Assembly: GCF_020171345.1 (NCBI RefSeq)
Contig: NZ_JAIUZM010000002.1
Location: forward strand, 728,739 to 792,738
Length of the DNA: 64,000 nucleotides
Origin: Microbulbifer agarilyticus
GTDB taxonomy: Bacteria; Pseudomonadota; Gammaproteobacteria; Pseudomonadales; Cellvibrionaceae
Direction: 5' to 3'
This document shows positions 44,355-52,714 of this stretch, one piece after another. A program made the position numbers and the translations under genes. Under the pieces are notes generated by a model that ran no database searches, was not told where the DNA came from, and saw only the letters and a program-made list of their open reading frames with translations. Within the stretch, counting starts at the first letter, position 1. Each line of letters opens with the position of its first letter.

Positions 44355-45764
44355 ATGAACCTGATTTCAGAGTTGGACCCAGCAGTATACGAAGACACAG
44401 CCGGTAACCAATCGACGCTCTACTGGTGTTCGGACGAACCCCACCCCTTGAGCTTGAATGAGCGCAATGCGCTGCTGATCAAATATCAGGGCGTTCGTCA
44501 GCAGACTGAACGTATCGTGGAGCCACTGTCTGCCGAAGACCTCCAGATTCAGTCAATGCCAGATGCAAGCCCTGGTAAATGGCATTTGGCACACACCAGC
44601 TGGTTTTTTGAAACCTTCATTCTGCAGCCCCATTGCCCCGACTACGACTGTTTTCATCCCGACTTTCACCACCTGTTCAACTCCTATTACAACGCTCTCG
44701 GGACGCCGTTTGCGCGGCCGCAACGGGGACTTCTCTCCAGGCCATCGCTCGATCAGGTCTTTTCCTACCGCCAACATATCGACAGAGAAATAGAACGCTG
44801 GCTTACCGAGGAAGAAGTCGACAGCGACCTCGCGAATTTGCTCGTTCTCGGACTCAATCATGAGCAGCAGCACCAGGAACTGCTGCTTACCGACATCAAG
44901 CACGCCCTATCCATAAATCCTATGGCCCCCGCTTATAAGCAGGGGCATGGTGAACTACACCAGGAAATGCCGATAGAAGATCGCGACGGTCTTGCAGAAC
45001 TCAGCTGGCTGAGGGTGCCGGAAGATACCTATACCCTTGGCAGCGATGGCAAAGTCTTTTCATTCGATAACGAAGGGCCCGCGCATCAACGCTATCAGCC
45101 GGCGTTTCGTATCGCTTCTCGTCTCGTCACAAATGCTGAGTATCTGGCGTTCATGAACGAGGGCGGCTACCAACAGTCGCGCCTGTGGCTTTCGGACGGT
45201 TGGGCGCATGTGAACCAGAGCGGCATGAGGGCACCACTGTATTGGCGGGAGGTCGAAGGTGCTTGGTATGAATTCACGCTGTCCGGATCACAGCCTATCA
45301 ACCCGGATGCGCCCGTCTGCCATGTGAACTTCTACGAGGCCGATGCATTTGCCACATGGGCCGGTTTCCGCCTGCCCACCGAGTTCGAGTGGGAAATAGC
45401 CGCGTGGCTACACTGCCAAAAAAGTGCCACAGCCGCTGGCAACATGCTCGATTCCGGTCATTTTCATCCGCAGCCCGAACATGATGATCTAAACGCATCA
45501 GACAGTTCTACGGCGCAGGGTGCCCAACTGCTCGGCAATGTCTGGCAATGGACCAGTAGCGCGTATCAGCCTTATCCAGGGTTTAAGGCCAGTGCCGACG
45601 CGGTAGGGGAGTACAACGGTAAATTTATGTGCAATCAGATGGTATTGCGTGGCGGTTCCTGCGTAACACCACGTAGCCATATTCGTATCAGCTACCGCAA
45701 CTTCTTTTATCCTCACCAAGCCTGGCAGTTTACCGGTATCCGCTTAGCGGGAGATGACCTATGA
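44355..45764 (+). CDS. egtB: Ergothioneine biosynthesis sulfoxide synthase EgtB-like
   Basis: A non-heme iron enzyme that joins a thiol (cysteine or gamma-glutamylcysteine) to hercynine with O2. The N-terminal DinB-like domain supplies iron ligands in WHLAHTSWFFETF and LGLNHEQQHQELLLTDIKHA (HxxxH). The C-terminal half is a formylglycine-generating-enzyme/C-type lectin fold (INPDAPVCHVNFYEADAFAT, GFRLPTEFEWEIAAW, LGNVWQWTSSAYQPY, RGGSCVTPRSHIRISYRNFF). Start ATG 44355 (469 residues) follows an AAGGA site. It overlaps egtD by 4 bp. Whether it uses cysteine or gamma-glutamylcysteine cannot be decided; no egtA, egtC or egtE is present here. Confidence 0.9.
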   Translation: MNLISELDPAVYEDTAGNQSTLYWCSDEPHPLSLNERNALLIKYQGVRQQTERIVEPLSAEDLQIQSMPDASPGKWHLAHTSWFFETFILQPHCPDYDCFHPDFHHLFNSYYNALGTPFARPQRGLLSRPSLDQVFSYRQHIDREIERWLTEEEVDSDLANLLVLGLNHEQQHQELLLTDIKHALSINPMAPAYKQGHGELHQEMPIEDRDGLAELSWLRVPEDTYTLGSDGKVFSFDNEGPAHQRYQPAFRIASRLVTNAEYLAFMNEGGYQQSRLWLSDGWAHVNQSGMRAPLYWREVEGAWYEFTLSGSQPINPDAPVCHVNFYEADAFATWAGFRLPTEFEWEIAAWLHCQKSATAAGNMLDSGHFHPQPEHDDLNASDSSTAQGAQLLGNVWQWTSSAYQPYPGFKASADAVGEYNGKFMCNQMVLRGGSCVTPRSHIRISYRNFFYPHQAWQFTGIRLAGDDL

Positions 45765-46714
45765 ATATGGCAGCACAGCAAATCGCAGCAGTAGAAGCAT
45801 TCGAGCAAGATGTGTTGAGTGGTCTGTCCGCAGCGCAGAAAACCTTACCCTGTAAGTATCTTTACGATGAAGCGGGGTCCCGCATCTTTGAACAAATCTG
45901 TGATCTTGATGACTACTATCTAACGCGCACCGAAGCACAGATCTTCACGGAGCAACTCGATGATATTGCGGCACAGCTTGGGGAGAATGTTGTTCTGATT
46001 GAGCCGGGTGCGGGTAACTGCGAGAAAGCGGAACCGCTTCTGCAACAAATGGATGCGCCCAGTGCCTATTTGCCGATGGATATCTCTCCTGAGATTTTAC
46101 TCGCGGCGCGAGAGCGCATGCAGAATAAGCTCCCCGACTTGGACGTCGTGCCGGCCGTTGGCGACTTTACCAGCGCATTTATCTGGCAGCATTTACCAAA
46201 TACGACCGGTCGTAAAGTGGTGTTCTTTCCAGGCTCCACGATTGGCAACTTCACACCGCAGTCTGCCTCGGAACTGCTCGATTTGTTTGCCGCTCGACTG
46301 CGCCCGGGGGACGGGCTGTTACTGGGAGCGGATCTGGTTAAAGACTCCATTGTGCTTGAGCGCGCCTACCACGACAGCGAGCACGTCACCGAAGCATTCA
46401 ACAAAAACCTCCTTCATCGTATCAATCGTGAATTGGATGGATCTTTCAACGTCGACAATTTCGCCCACCGCGCGTTTTATCACAGCCGACGCCAACGGGT
46501 AGAAATGCATTTAGTCAGTCTCGAACAGCAAAGTGTGGAGATTTGCGGCCACACATTCCGATTTGATGAGGGTGAAACCATCCACACGGAAAACAGCCAT
46601 AAATACACCCTCGCGGGGTTAGAGGCACAGCTAAACAGCGCCGGTTTTACACCGCGGCAGCACTGGACCGATAACAAACAACATTACGCCATTTTCTATG
46701 CCGAGATCGAATAA
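45761..46714 (+). CDS. egtD: L-histidine N-alpha-methyltransferase EgtD
   Basis: Trimethylates histidine to hercynine with SAM, the first step of ergothioneine synthesis. The 317-residue protein is a class I methyltransferase with the SAM motif VVLIEPGAGNCEKAEPLLQQ and the family motifs PCKYLYDEAGSRIFEQICDL, YYLTRTEAQIF, FFPGSTIGNFTPQSASELLD and LLGADLVKDSIVLERAYHD. Its start ATGA overlaps the egtB stop codon, giving an egtB-egtD operon. The following metal-site lipoprotein gene overlaps its 3' end. Confidence 0.94.
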   Translation: MNMAAQQIAAVEAFEQDVLSGLSAAQKTLPCKYLYDEAGSRIFEQICDLDDYYLTRTEAQIFTEQLDDIAAQLGENVVLIEPGAGNCEKAEPLLQQMDAPSAYLPMDISPEILLAARERMQNKLPDLDVVPAVGDFTSAFIWQHLPNTTGRKVVFFPGSTIGNFTPQSASELLDLFAARLRPGDGLLLGADLVKDSIVLERAYHDSEHVTEAFNKNLLHRINRELDGSFNVDNFAHRAFYHSRRQRVEMHLVSLEQQSVEICGHTFRFDEGETIHTENSHKYTLAGLEAQLNSAGFTPRQHWTDNKQHYAIFYAEIE

Positions 46715-47213
46715 AGTGATTCCACTCAAGCTCCTGCCATTTGCACTCATTACGCTGCTACTCGCTGGTTGCAGCAATACAGCTAGTACACCAGAAGGCC
46801 AAGCCCCACGGGGTGATGCCAACAGCATTACGGTCTATAAGTCACCGTTCTGCCTGTGTTGTAACGACTGGATTACCCACCTGGAAAACAATGCGTTTTC
46901 CGTTGCCAGCGAAAATGGCCTGGATACGGCGAGCGTGAAGCAGCGATGGGGTGTACCCGCCACCATGCAAGGCTGCCATACCGGTGTCTGGAACAACCAG
47001 TACGTGTTTGAAGGGCATGTCCCTGCACGCCTGATCCGTCAATTCCTCGCCAATCCACCCAAAGGCAGCATTGGTCTTGCCGTACCGGGAATGCCCAAAG
47101 GCAGCCCAGGAATGTATCGCGGTAAAGATTTTGAGCCCTACGTGGTCTACGCAATACTGCCCGACGGTGAATATCGCTTTTACGAAAAAGTAACCGCGCC
47201 GGAGGCGAGTTAG
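46698..47213 (+). CDS. DUF411 metal-binding-like lipoprotein
   Basis: A DUF411 protein: YKSPFCLCCNDWITHLEN carries a closely spaced Cys cluster, followed by GVPATMQGCHTGVWNNQYVFE and PARLIRQFLANPPKGSIGLA, GMPKGSPGM. Family members are often found with copper-resistance genes and are thought to bind metal. A lipobox (LITLLLAGC) shows it is a lipoprotein. ATG 46698 overlaps egtD by 17 bp; GTG 46716, just after the egtD stop, is an alternative start. The operon position suggests a shared role in metal or oxidative stress with ergothioneine, which is inference. Confidence 0.87.
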   Translation: MPRSNKVIPLKLLPFALITLLLAGCSNTASTPEGQAPRGDANSITVYKSPFCLCCNDWITHLENNAFSVASENGLDTASVKQRWGVPATMQGCHTGVWNNQYVFEGHVPARLIRQFLANPPKGSIGLAVPGMPKGSPGMYRGKDFEPYVVYAILPDGEYRFYEKVTAPEAS

Positions 47214-47301
47214 CCAATTCTGCTACGCAGACTGGATTCCATACGCGCCAGCCGATACGCTTGCAGCCATTACGCAAAACCGTATCAGGGCTGCACGCAT
47301 T

Positions 47302-48309
47302 TTGAATACCGCCTCCATTTCAGACCACCCAACGTCACAGCCATTTAAGCCCGCAACGGGGCTGGCAAATTGCCACCTGCAAACGATCTTTCCGGTCTTT
47401 AACCGCCCCAAGCCCTGGATTCGCACCCAGTTGCAATGGCTGGCAACGCCGGATGGCGACCGCATTGGCCTGCATACGCCCGCGCGCTTGAGAGATGACC
47501 CAACGCAACCGATCGTACTGGTGCTCCATGGGCTGGAAGGCTCTGTAGAATCGTCTTACATTCAGGGGCTGATGCCAGCACTGCTGTCTGCTGGCTTTCA
47601 GGTGGCGGTGATGCATTTCCGTGGTTGTGGTGGTATCCCAAACCTTTTACCGCGCGCCTACCACAGCGGTGATACCGAAGACCCTCGCTGGGTTGCCGGC
47701 AAACTGGCAGAGCACTACGCAAATACCCCTCTGATGGCCGTGGGCTATTCTCTGGGCGGGAATGTATTACTTAAGTGGTTGGGTGAAGACGGCGAGACCA
47801 GCCCACTTAAGGCCGCGGTCTCGGTGTCGGCGCCACTGGACCTGCATCTGTCGAGCAAGCGCATGGATACCGGTTTCTCACGGATTTACCAGAAGCACTT
47901 GCTGGACAGCCTCAAGAAAAGCCTGAAGCGTAAAGCGCAGGACCCAGCGATCGCACAAAGAATGCCGCAACTGGATGCCCCTCGTGCATTCAGTAATTTT
48001 CGGTATTTCGACGATCATTTCACCGCGCCCCTGCACGGATTTCGAGATGTAGACGACTACTATGATCGTGCGTCCAGCCGCCCCCATCTTATCAATATCG
48101 CGCGTCCGACCTATCTGATCCACGCGGTGGACGATCCGTTCGTTTCACCCAAAGCCATTCCTGCTGCCACAGACGTGAGCAGTTCTGTCACGTTGGGAAT
48201 CAGCAAGCGGGGAGGGCACGTGGGTTTTATCAGTGGAAGCCTATGGCAGCCGCGTTACTGGCTTGAAGACGCCATTCCAGGATTCTTGCGTGCACAATTG
48301 GCTGCCTGA
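47302..48309 (+). CDS. YheT-family alpha/beta hydrolase
   Basis: A 335-residue alpha/beta hydrolase of the YheT / embryogenesis-associated family. LANCHLQTIFPVFNRPKP near the N-terminus is a family hallmark; VLVLHGLEGSVESSYIQGLM carries the oxyanion region, GYSLGGNVLLKWLG the nucleophile Ser, VDDPFVSPKAIP the acid region and SKRGGHVGFISG the His. Substrate is unknown (short-chain esters have been suggested in the family). Start is TTG 47302 with only a weak ribosome site; there is no in-frame ATG before the conserved part. Confidence 0.88.
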   Translation: MNTASISDHPTSQPFKPATGLANCHLQTIFPVFNRPKPWIRTQLQWLATPDGDRIGLHTPARLRDDPTQPIVLVLHGLEGSVESSYIQGLMPALLSAGFQVAVMHFRGCGGIPNLLPRAYHSGDTEDPRWVAGKLAEHYANTPLMAVGYSLGGNVLLKWLGEDGETSPLKAAVSVSAPLDLHLSSKRMDTGFSRIYQKHLLDSLKKSLKRKAQDPAIAQRMPQLDAPRAFSNFRYFDDHFTAPLHGFRDVDDYYDRASSRPHLINIARPTYLIHAVDDPFVSPKAIPAATDVSSSVTLGISKRGGHVGFISGSLWQPRYWLEDAIPGFLRAQLAA

Positions 48310-48493
48310 TATTCAGTTTCGCTATGTGAACACGTTCGATTGCAACCATTTTGCGCACGGTCACACGGTCGGCGCAAAATTTCGTTGACGTAAAGCAGCA
48401 ATTTCCCTCGGCGCCCGAATCTACTAGCTATTCTGTTAGGTGTATCGAATTTCGATTTGCACTTTCCCGGGCTGTACCGGACAGGAGTAGCTA

Positions 48494-49339
48494 ATGAGAA
48501 ACCGGACCAAGTGCGCTCGACGGTCAGGGCATCGACTTTTAACTCTTGCCCTGGGAGCTGCACTCATCACAGGCATTGGTGCCGCAGCTACACCTTCCGT
48601 ATTCGCTGCAATTGGCCGGCACGCGTCGCAGGCAGAAAATGCCGCACAAAGCGATCAGGCATCGATTAAGGCTGCCTATGAAGCGCTCAATGCAATGGGG
48701 AAAACCCTCGCCAGCCAGCAGAAGCTCGCCTACGACCTCAAAATGGTCACTGATGTGATCACCGGGAAAGGCAAAAAGATGGCCGTCAACGGCACCGCAT
48801 CGGTACGCTTCGAACGCCCGGACCACTTGTTCGTGGATTTGAAGACGGACACCATGGAGCGCCAGTTCTACCACGATGGCAATCAATTCACAGTCATCGC
48901 AAAAAAAGATGGCTACTACGGGCAACTGCCCGCATCGGCGAGTACCCGCGAGGTACTGATCAGCACGGCAAAAGATTACGGCATCGAGATACCTGTCGTG
49001 GACTTACTCGAGTGGGGGACGCCAGAAGCGCGCAACATTGACCTCAAGAAAGCGAAACGCGTGGGCGAAACCACGTTGGATGGCAAACCCGTGGAGCACT
49101 GGGCGTTACATAGCGGCGGTCTGGATTGGGAAATCTGGATCACGACCGGTGAAAAGCGCCTACCGATGAAGCTCATTACCACCAATAACCACCTACCGGA
49201 AAAGCCCCAGTTTACGGCCGAAGTGCGCTGGCGCGATGCGAGCTCGTTCAATGACACGATGTTTTCACCACACCTGTCCAGCGACCTGAAGCCCATCACG
49301 TTCAACAAGATGCAACCTGCACCGGAGGCCGGCCAATGA
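48494..49339 (+). CDS. DUF2092-type secreted protein
   Basis: A 281-residue exported protein. The signal region is long (MRNRTKCARRSGHRLLTLAL to about residue 38, ending SVFA). The mature part matches DUF2092, a LolA-like fold: YDLKMVTDVITGKGKKMAVNG, RFERPDHLFVDLKTDTMERQ, QFTVIAKKDGYYGQLPASAS, EHWALHSGGLDWEIWITTGE. Function is not established; lipid or lipoprotein handling is a guess from the fold. An AGGAGT site lies 6 bp before ATG 48494. It overlaps the next gene by 4 bp, so the two secreted proteins are made together. Confidence 0.82.
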   Translation: MRNRTKCARRSGHRLLTLALGAALITGIGAAATPSVFAAIGRHASQAENAAQSDQASIKAAYEALNAMGKTLASQQKLAYDLKMVTDVITGKGKKMAVNGTASVRFERPDHLFVDLKTDTMERQFYHDGNQFTVIAKKDGYYGQLPASASTREVLISTAKDYGIEIPVVDLLEWGTPEARNIDLKKAKRVGETTLDGKPVEHWALHSGGLDWEIWITTGEKRLPMKLITTNNHLPEKPQFTAEVRWRDASSFNDTMFSPHLSSDLKPITFNKMQPAPEAGQ

Positions 49340-49863
49340 CGCGCACATTGAAGCGATTCATACATGGGGGCATCGCCAGTGGAGCAATCCTCGCCGGCTT
49401 GTTGAGCATTGCCCCGGACGCTGGGGCCCGCCCAGGCTTTCACGCGGGCGGTATGCATTTTGGCGGTGGCTTTATGAATATCGCTCCGCATTTCCGCGGA
49501 GGATTTCGCCCGGAGCCCGGGCTCCGTGACGGTACGGCATACCACGGCCCCAGACCTGGCCTCAGGCGAGAGCTCCGACCAGAGGAGCGCCTGCGGCCAA
49601 TTCCAGAACATGGTGGTGGCGGGCACCATGGTGGAGGAGGGCATCATCATCCACGCCATCCATACTGGCCCGGCTATTGGGCCGGCGCGGCGGCAGGTGC
49701 CGCAGCCACAGCAGCGGTGGGAGCCTGGACCTACACACTACCGGAGTCCTGTGCCGCAGTCAGCGTGAACGGCGTGACCTATGAGAACTGCAGCAATACC
49801 TGGTATCGACCAAAGTATGCCGGCTCGCAGATTGTCTATGAAGTGGTTGCACCGCCCCGCTGA
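49336..49863 (+). CDS. Secreted Gly/His-rich protein, DUF6515-like
   Basis: A 175-residue protein with an N-terminal export signal (KRFIHGGIASGAILAGLLSI), a low-complexity middle very rich in Gly, His, Pro and Arg (residues ~35-110, with GGGGHHGGGGHHHPRHPYWP), a small Ala/Gly helix (GAAAGAAATAAVGAW) and a conserved-looking C-terminus (CAAVSVNGVTYENCSNTWYR ... VYEVVAPPR) with two Cys likely to form a disulfide. The tail resembles DUF6515 proteins. The His-rich stretch could bind metal. Its start overlaps the DUF2092 gene (ATGA). No function is known. Confidence 0.75.
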   Translation: MTRTLKRFIHGGIASGAILAGLLSIAPDAGARPGFHAGGMHFGGGFMNIAPHFRGGFRPEPGLRDGTAYHGPRPGLRRELRPEERLRPIPEHGGGGHHGGGGHHHPRHPYWPGYWAGAAAGAAATAAVGAWTYTLPESCAAVSVNGVTYENCSNTWYRPKYAGSQIVYEVVAPPR

Positions 49864-49949
49864 CCTCCTGTTGGTTGGGCTGAGGGATACCGCGCGCCGC
49901 TCGACCGGCCATTGACTTCACAGTCCCTTTCCCCTAACGTCGCACCCGC

Positions 49950-50168
49950 GATCTGAGGTGCCTTCTACTTGTCTCTTCGGCCACACGCCAGCAGGTTGGG
50001 AAGGTTAAACGGGAAGTCCGGAATTCCGGCGCTGCCCCCGCAACGGTGATCCGCTTCTACATTTTTCGTTAGGAGTGGTCAGCCCGATACCGGCCTCTAA
50101 TCGAACTACGATGGAGCGGAGGGCTACCATCCTGCAAGACCCTTTCCCACGCCCAGGCGTGGTGTTTT
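49950..50168 (+). promoter_or_regulatory. Cobalamin riboswitch with terminator platform
   Basis: The B12-box features can be read in order: GAGGTGCC (49955-49962), GGTTAAACGGGAAGTCCGG (~50004), the hallmark GCTGCCCCCGCAACGGTGA (~50031) and GTCAGCCCGATACCGGCCT (~50078). The hairpin GATGG...CCATC (50110-50131) has a GGAGGGC loop that could pair with GCCCCC of the core as the kissing loop. A 7-bp stem (CCACGCC / GGCGTGG, 50147-50162) followed by TGTTTT is a plausible intrinsic terminator. It precedes btuB, so AdoCbl or a related corrinoid should turn the operon off. Confidence 0.93.
50147..50168 (+). terminator. Riboswitch-controlled terminator upstream of btuB
   Basis: CCACGCC / GGCGTGG stem with a CA loop and a T-rich tail (TGTTTT). 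It lies between the aptamer and the btuB start, where the expression platform should be. Its modest T-run makes partial termination likely. Confidence 0.6.
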
Positions 50169-50209
50169 GCTATTCCTCCCTCGATCCCATGTACTTTTGT
50201 CCTTAGGGG

Positions 50210-52054
50210 TTGAACTTGAATAAGATCTTACTTTCCTCGGCCATATTGGCCGCCAGCAGCGCACCCGCGCTCGCACAATCTTCTGACGAAAAAGAAGCCG
50301 CCTCGATTCCGAATCTGGAAACGGTGATCGTCGTCAGCTCGCGCCAGGCTACGCCATTGCGCCATGTAGCGACCTCGGTAACTACCCTTGATGAAGAGCA
50401 AATCAAGGCGCGCGGCTATTCCTCTTTGTCTGAAATTCTGCGCAGCGTACCTTCGGTTTCCGTTTCCAATACTGGCGGCATGGGTAAAACCACCTCGCTA
50501 CAGGTTCGCGGAGAATCCGGCTTCCGCACCCTGGTACGCATTGACGGTATCGACATATCCGACCCTACAAGCACCCAAGGCGGCGCCCATGTAGAACATA
50601 TTCTTAGCAGCAACCTGGCCAGAGTAGAGTTACTGCGTGGCCCACAAGGTATGCTGTACGGTGCAGATGCCGGTGGTGTCCTGGACATTTCAACGCGCAA
50701 AGACAATGGCGCAGTCGAATTTAATGCGGGCGCGGAAGCGGGAAGTTACGACTCTCATCGCTACAACCTGAGCAGCGGTGGCGCTATCGGGCGCGCAGAC
50801 TTTTATGTATCAGCAGCAAAGGCCTATACCGATGGTTTCAACACCAGTACGGGTGACGTGATACTGAAAGATGACGACGGCTACAACAACGGTACCGTGC
50901 ATTCACGTGTTGGATTCGATTTTTCTGAGCAGTGGCGTGTCGAAGCCGTGGTACGGGATACAGATGCAACCTCTGAGTACGATCGCTGTGGCTGGTCGCC
51001 GCAGGTCGATGACTGCTCGTCGGAATATAAGCAGAAAAACCAGCGCCTCAGCCTGGCTCACAACACCGAAAATACTCAGCACGAGCTCGCTTATACCCAT
51101 TCTGATCTCAGCCGCACCTATTTCACTGAGGGCGCAGCGTCTTACGAGGTCGAAGGCGATCGCGAGCAACTGAATCTGAATGGTAGCGCAGACATTACCG
51201 GCAACCACGGCGTTGTTTACGGGCTAGAGCGTCGAGAAGAAACGTCCTTAGACCTGTCCCGTGATCAATGGGCGGCGTACTCCGAATATCAAGGCAGCCT
51301 TTCCGAACAGGCATTTGTGACCCTCGGCCTGCGCCACGACGATAATTCAGACTTTGGTAGTCACAATAGTTTCCGCGCAAGTGCAGCCTACGTTTTCGAC
51401 GAGATCGGCGAGGGGTCGTTCAAACTAAAAGCGAGCTATGGTACGGGTTTCCGTGCGCCCAGCCTTTCGGAGATCAACTACAACCGCAATTACTATCCGA
51501 ACCTCCCGGCACTCGCGCCCGAAGAAAGCCGCGGACTTGATGTGGGCGCTGAGTACTTCTATCAAGATGCACTGCATCTTGAGTTTGTTGTGTTCGATCA
51601 AATCGTGGAAGACGAAATCTGGTTTAACCTCGCAGACTATAGCTACCGCCAGGGTGGCCGCAGTGAATCCCGCGGCGTGGAGCTGATCGGAGCGGTGACG
51701 TTGAGTGAAGCCTTATCGCTCTCTGCAAACTACACCTACACCGACGCAGAAACGACAGACGATATCGCGCGACCACGCCGTCCTAAACACATGGCAAACC
51801 TCGGGGTGACCTATACGCCCATGGAGGCCCTGAGTCTCGCACTGAACACCCGCACGAGTATCGATGCGAACGATATTGATGGCTCGGAGATGGATGACTA
51901 CCAAGTAGTCGATGCCAGTTTGCGTTACCAACTCAACAATGCCGCCACCTTCTATGTCCGTGCAGAAAATTTGCTGGACGAAGACTACGTGGAGGCCGCA
52001 GGCTTCAATACCGCAGAACGTGCTGCCTACGCCGGTGTTGAGCTGCGTTACTGA
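50210..52054 (+). CDS. btuB: TonB-dependent vitamin B12 receptor BtuB-like
   Basis: A 614-residue TonB-dependent receptor, the size of E. coli BtuB (614). The signal peptide (MNLNKILLSSAILAASSAPALAQ) is followed by a TonB box (LETVIVVSSRQATP), a plug (SLSEILRSVPSVSVSNTGGMG, RVELLRGPQGMLYGADAGG) and a barrel ending with aromatic ELRY. The riboswitch just upstream and the cobalamin genes downstream support a corrinoid substrate. Start is TTG 50210 after TAGGGGT; the ATG-less N-terminus is certain because the signal peptide begins there. Confidence 0.93.
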   Translation: MNLNKILLSSAILAASSAPALAQSSDEKEAASIPNLETVIVVSSRQATPLRHVATSVTTLDEEQIKARGYSSLSEILRSVPSVSVSNTGGMGKTTSLQVRGESGFRTLVRIDGIDISDPTSTQGGAHVEHILSSNLARVELLRGPQGMLYGADAGGVLDISTRKDNGAVEFNAGAEAGSYDSHRYNLSSGGAIGRADFYVSAAKAYTDGFNTSTGDVILKDDDGYNNGTVHSRVGFDFSEQWRVEAVVRDTDATSEYDRCGWSPQVDDCSSEYKQKNQRLSLAHNTENTQHELAYTHSDLSRTYFTEGAASYEVEGDREQLNLNGSADITGNHGVVYGLERREETSLDLSRDQWAAYSEYQGSLSEQAFVTLGLRHDDNSDFGSHNSFRASAAYVFDEIGEGSFKLKASYGTGFRAPSLSEINYNRNYYPNLPALAPEESRGLDVGAEYFYQDALHLEFVVFDQIVEDEIWFNLADYSYRQGGRSESRGVELIGAVTLSEALSLSANYTYTDAETTDDIARPRRPKHMANLGVTYTPMEALSLALNTRTSIDANDIDGSEMDDYQVVDASLRYQLNNAATFYVRAENLLDEDYVEAAGFNTAERAAYAGVELRY

Positions 52055-52084
52055 TCACACCGCGACAACTTGATAGAGATGACC

Positions 52085-52699
52085 ATGTCGGAACAACAGC
52101 AAGACAAAAATGCACGGCATAAGAAAGCCATGCAAAAGCAAAAAGCCAAGGTAGACGCGAACATTGCTGCCGCCAGTACCGAGCGGGGTGTGTCGATCCT
52201 GCTGACCGGCAATGGCAAAGGCAAGTCGAGCTCTGCTTTCGGCATGGTCATCCGCGCACTCGGCTACGGACACAAAGTCGGCGTAGTGCAGTTTATCAAA
52301 GGCGCTCAGCTCTCTGGCGAGGAGCTATACCTGAAAAATCACTGCCCGGAGGTTACCTTGTACCAGATGGGCACGGGCTTTACCTGGAATACCCAGGACC
52401 GCACCGGCGACATGGCGGAAGCGGAAAAAACTTGGGCGGTAGCAGCGGAACTATTGCAAGACCCGAGTTATGACTTGGTTGTCCTCGACGAACTGACCTA
52501 TATGCTGGGATACAAATATCTGGATCAGGATCTGGTACTCAACGCCCTCACACACAGACCCACCGAACAAAGCGTGGTCGTTACCGGGCGCGGCGGTGGC
52601 AGCGCGCTGCAGGAAATTATGGATACGGTGTCCGAAGTAAAAGACATCAAGCACGCGTTCAAGGCTGGAATTAAGGCGCGACAGGGCGTCGACTACTAA
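52085..52699 (+). CDS. cobO: Cob(I)yrinic acid a,c-diamide adenosyltransferase (CobO/BtuR)
   Basis: Transfers the adenosyl group from ATP to the cobalt of corrinoids. It has an N-terminal basic helix (DKNARHKKAMQKQKAKVDA), the P-loop GNGKGKSSSAFGMVIRALGY, GVVQFIKGAQLSGEE and DLVVLDELTYMLGYKYLD, all typical of the CobA/CobO/BtuR family. ATG 52085 (204 residues) is preferred because GAG lies 8 bp upstream; ATG 52079 and TTG 52070 are also in frame. It follows btuB by 30 bp and precedes cobQ by 15 bp. Confidence 0.95.
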   Translation: MSEQQQDKNARHKKAMQKQKAKVDANIAAASTERGVSILLTGNGKGKSSSAFGMVIRALGYGHKVGVVQFIKGAQLSGEELYLKNHCPEVTLYQMGTGFTWNTQDRTGDMAEAEKTWAVAAELLQDPSYDLVVLDELTYMLGYKYLDQDLVLNALTHRPTEQSVVVTGRGGGSALQEIMDTVSEVKDIKHAFKAGIKARQGVDY

Positions 52700-52714
52700 C
52701 ACAGCATATTGACC

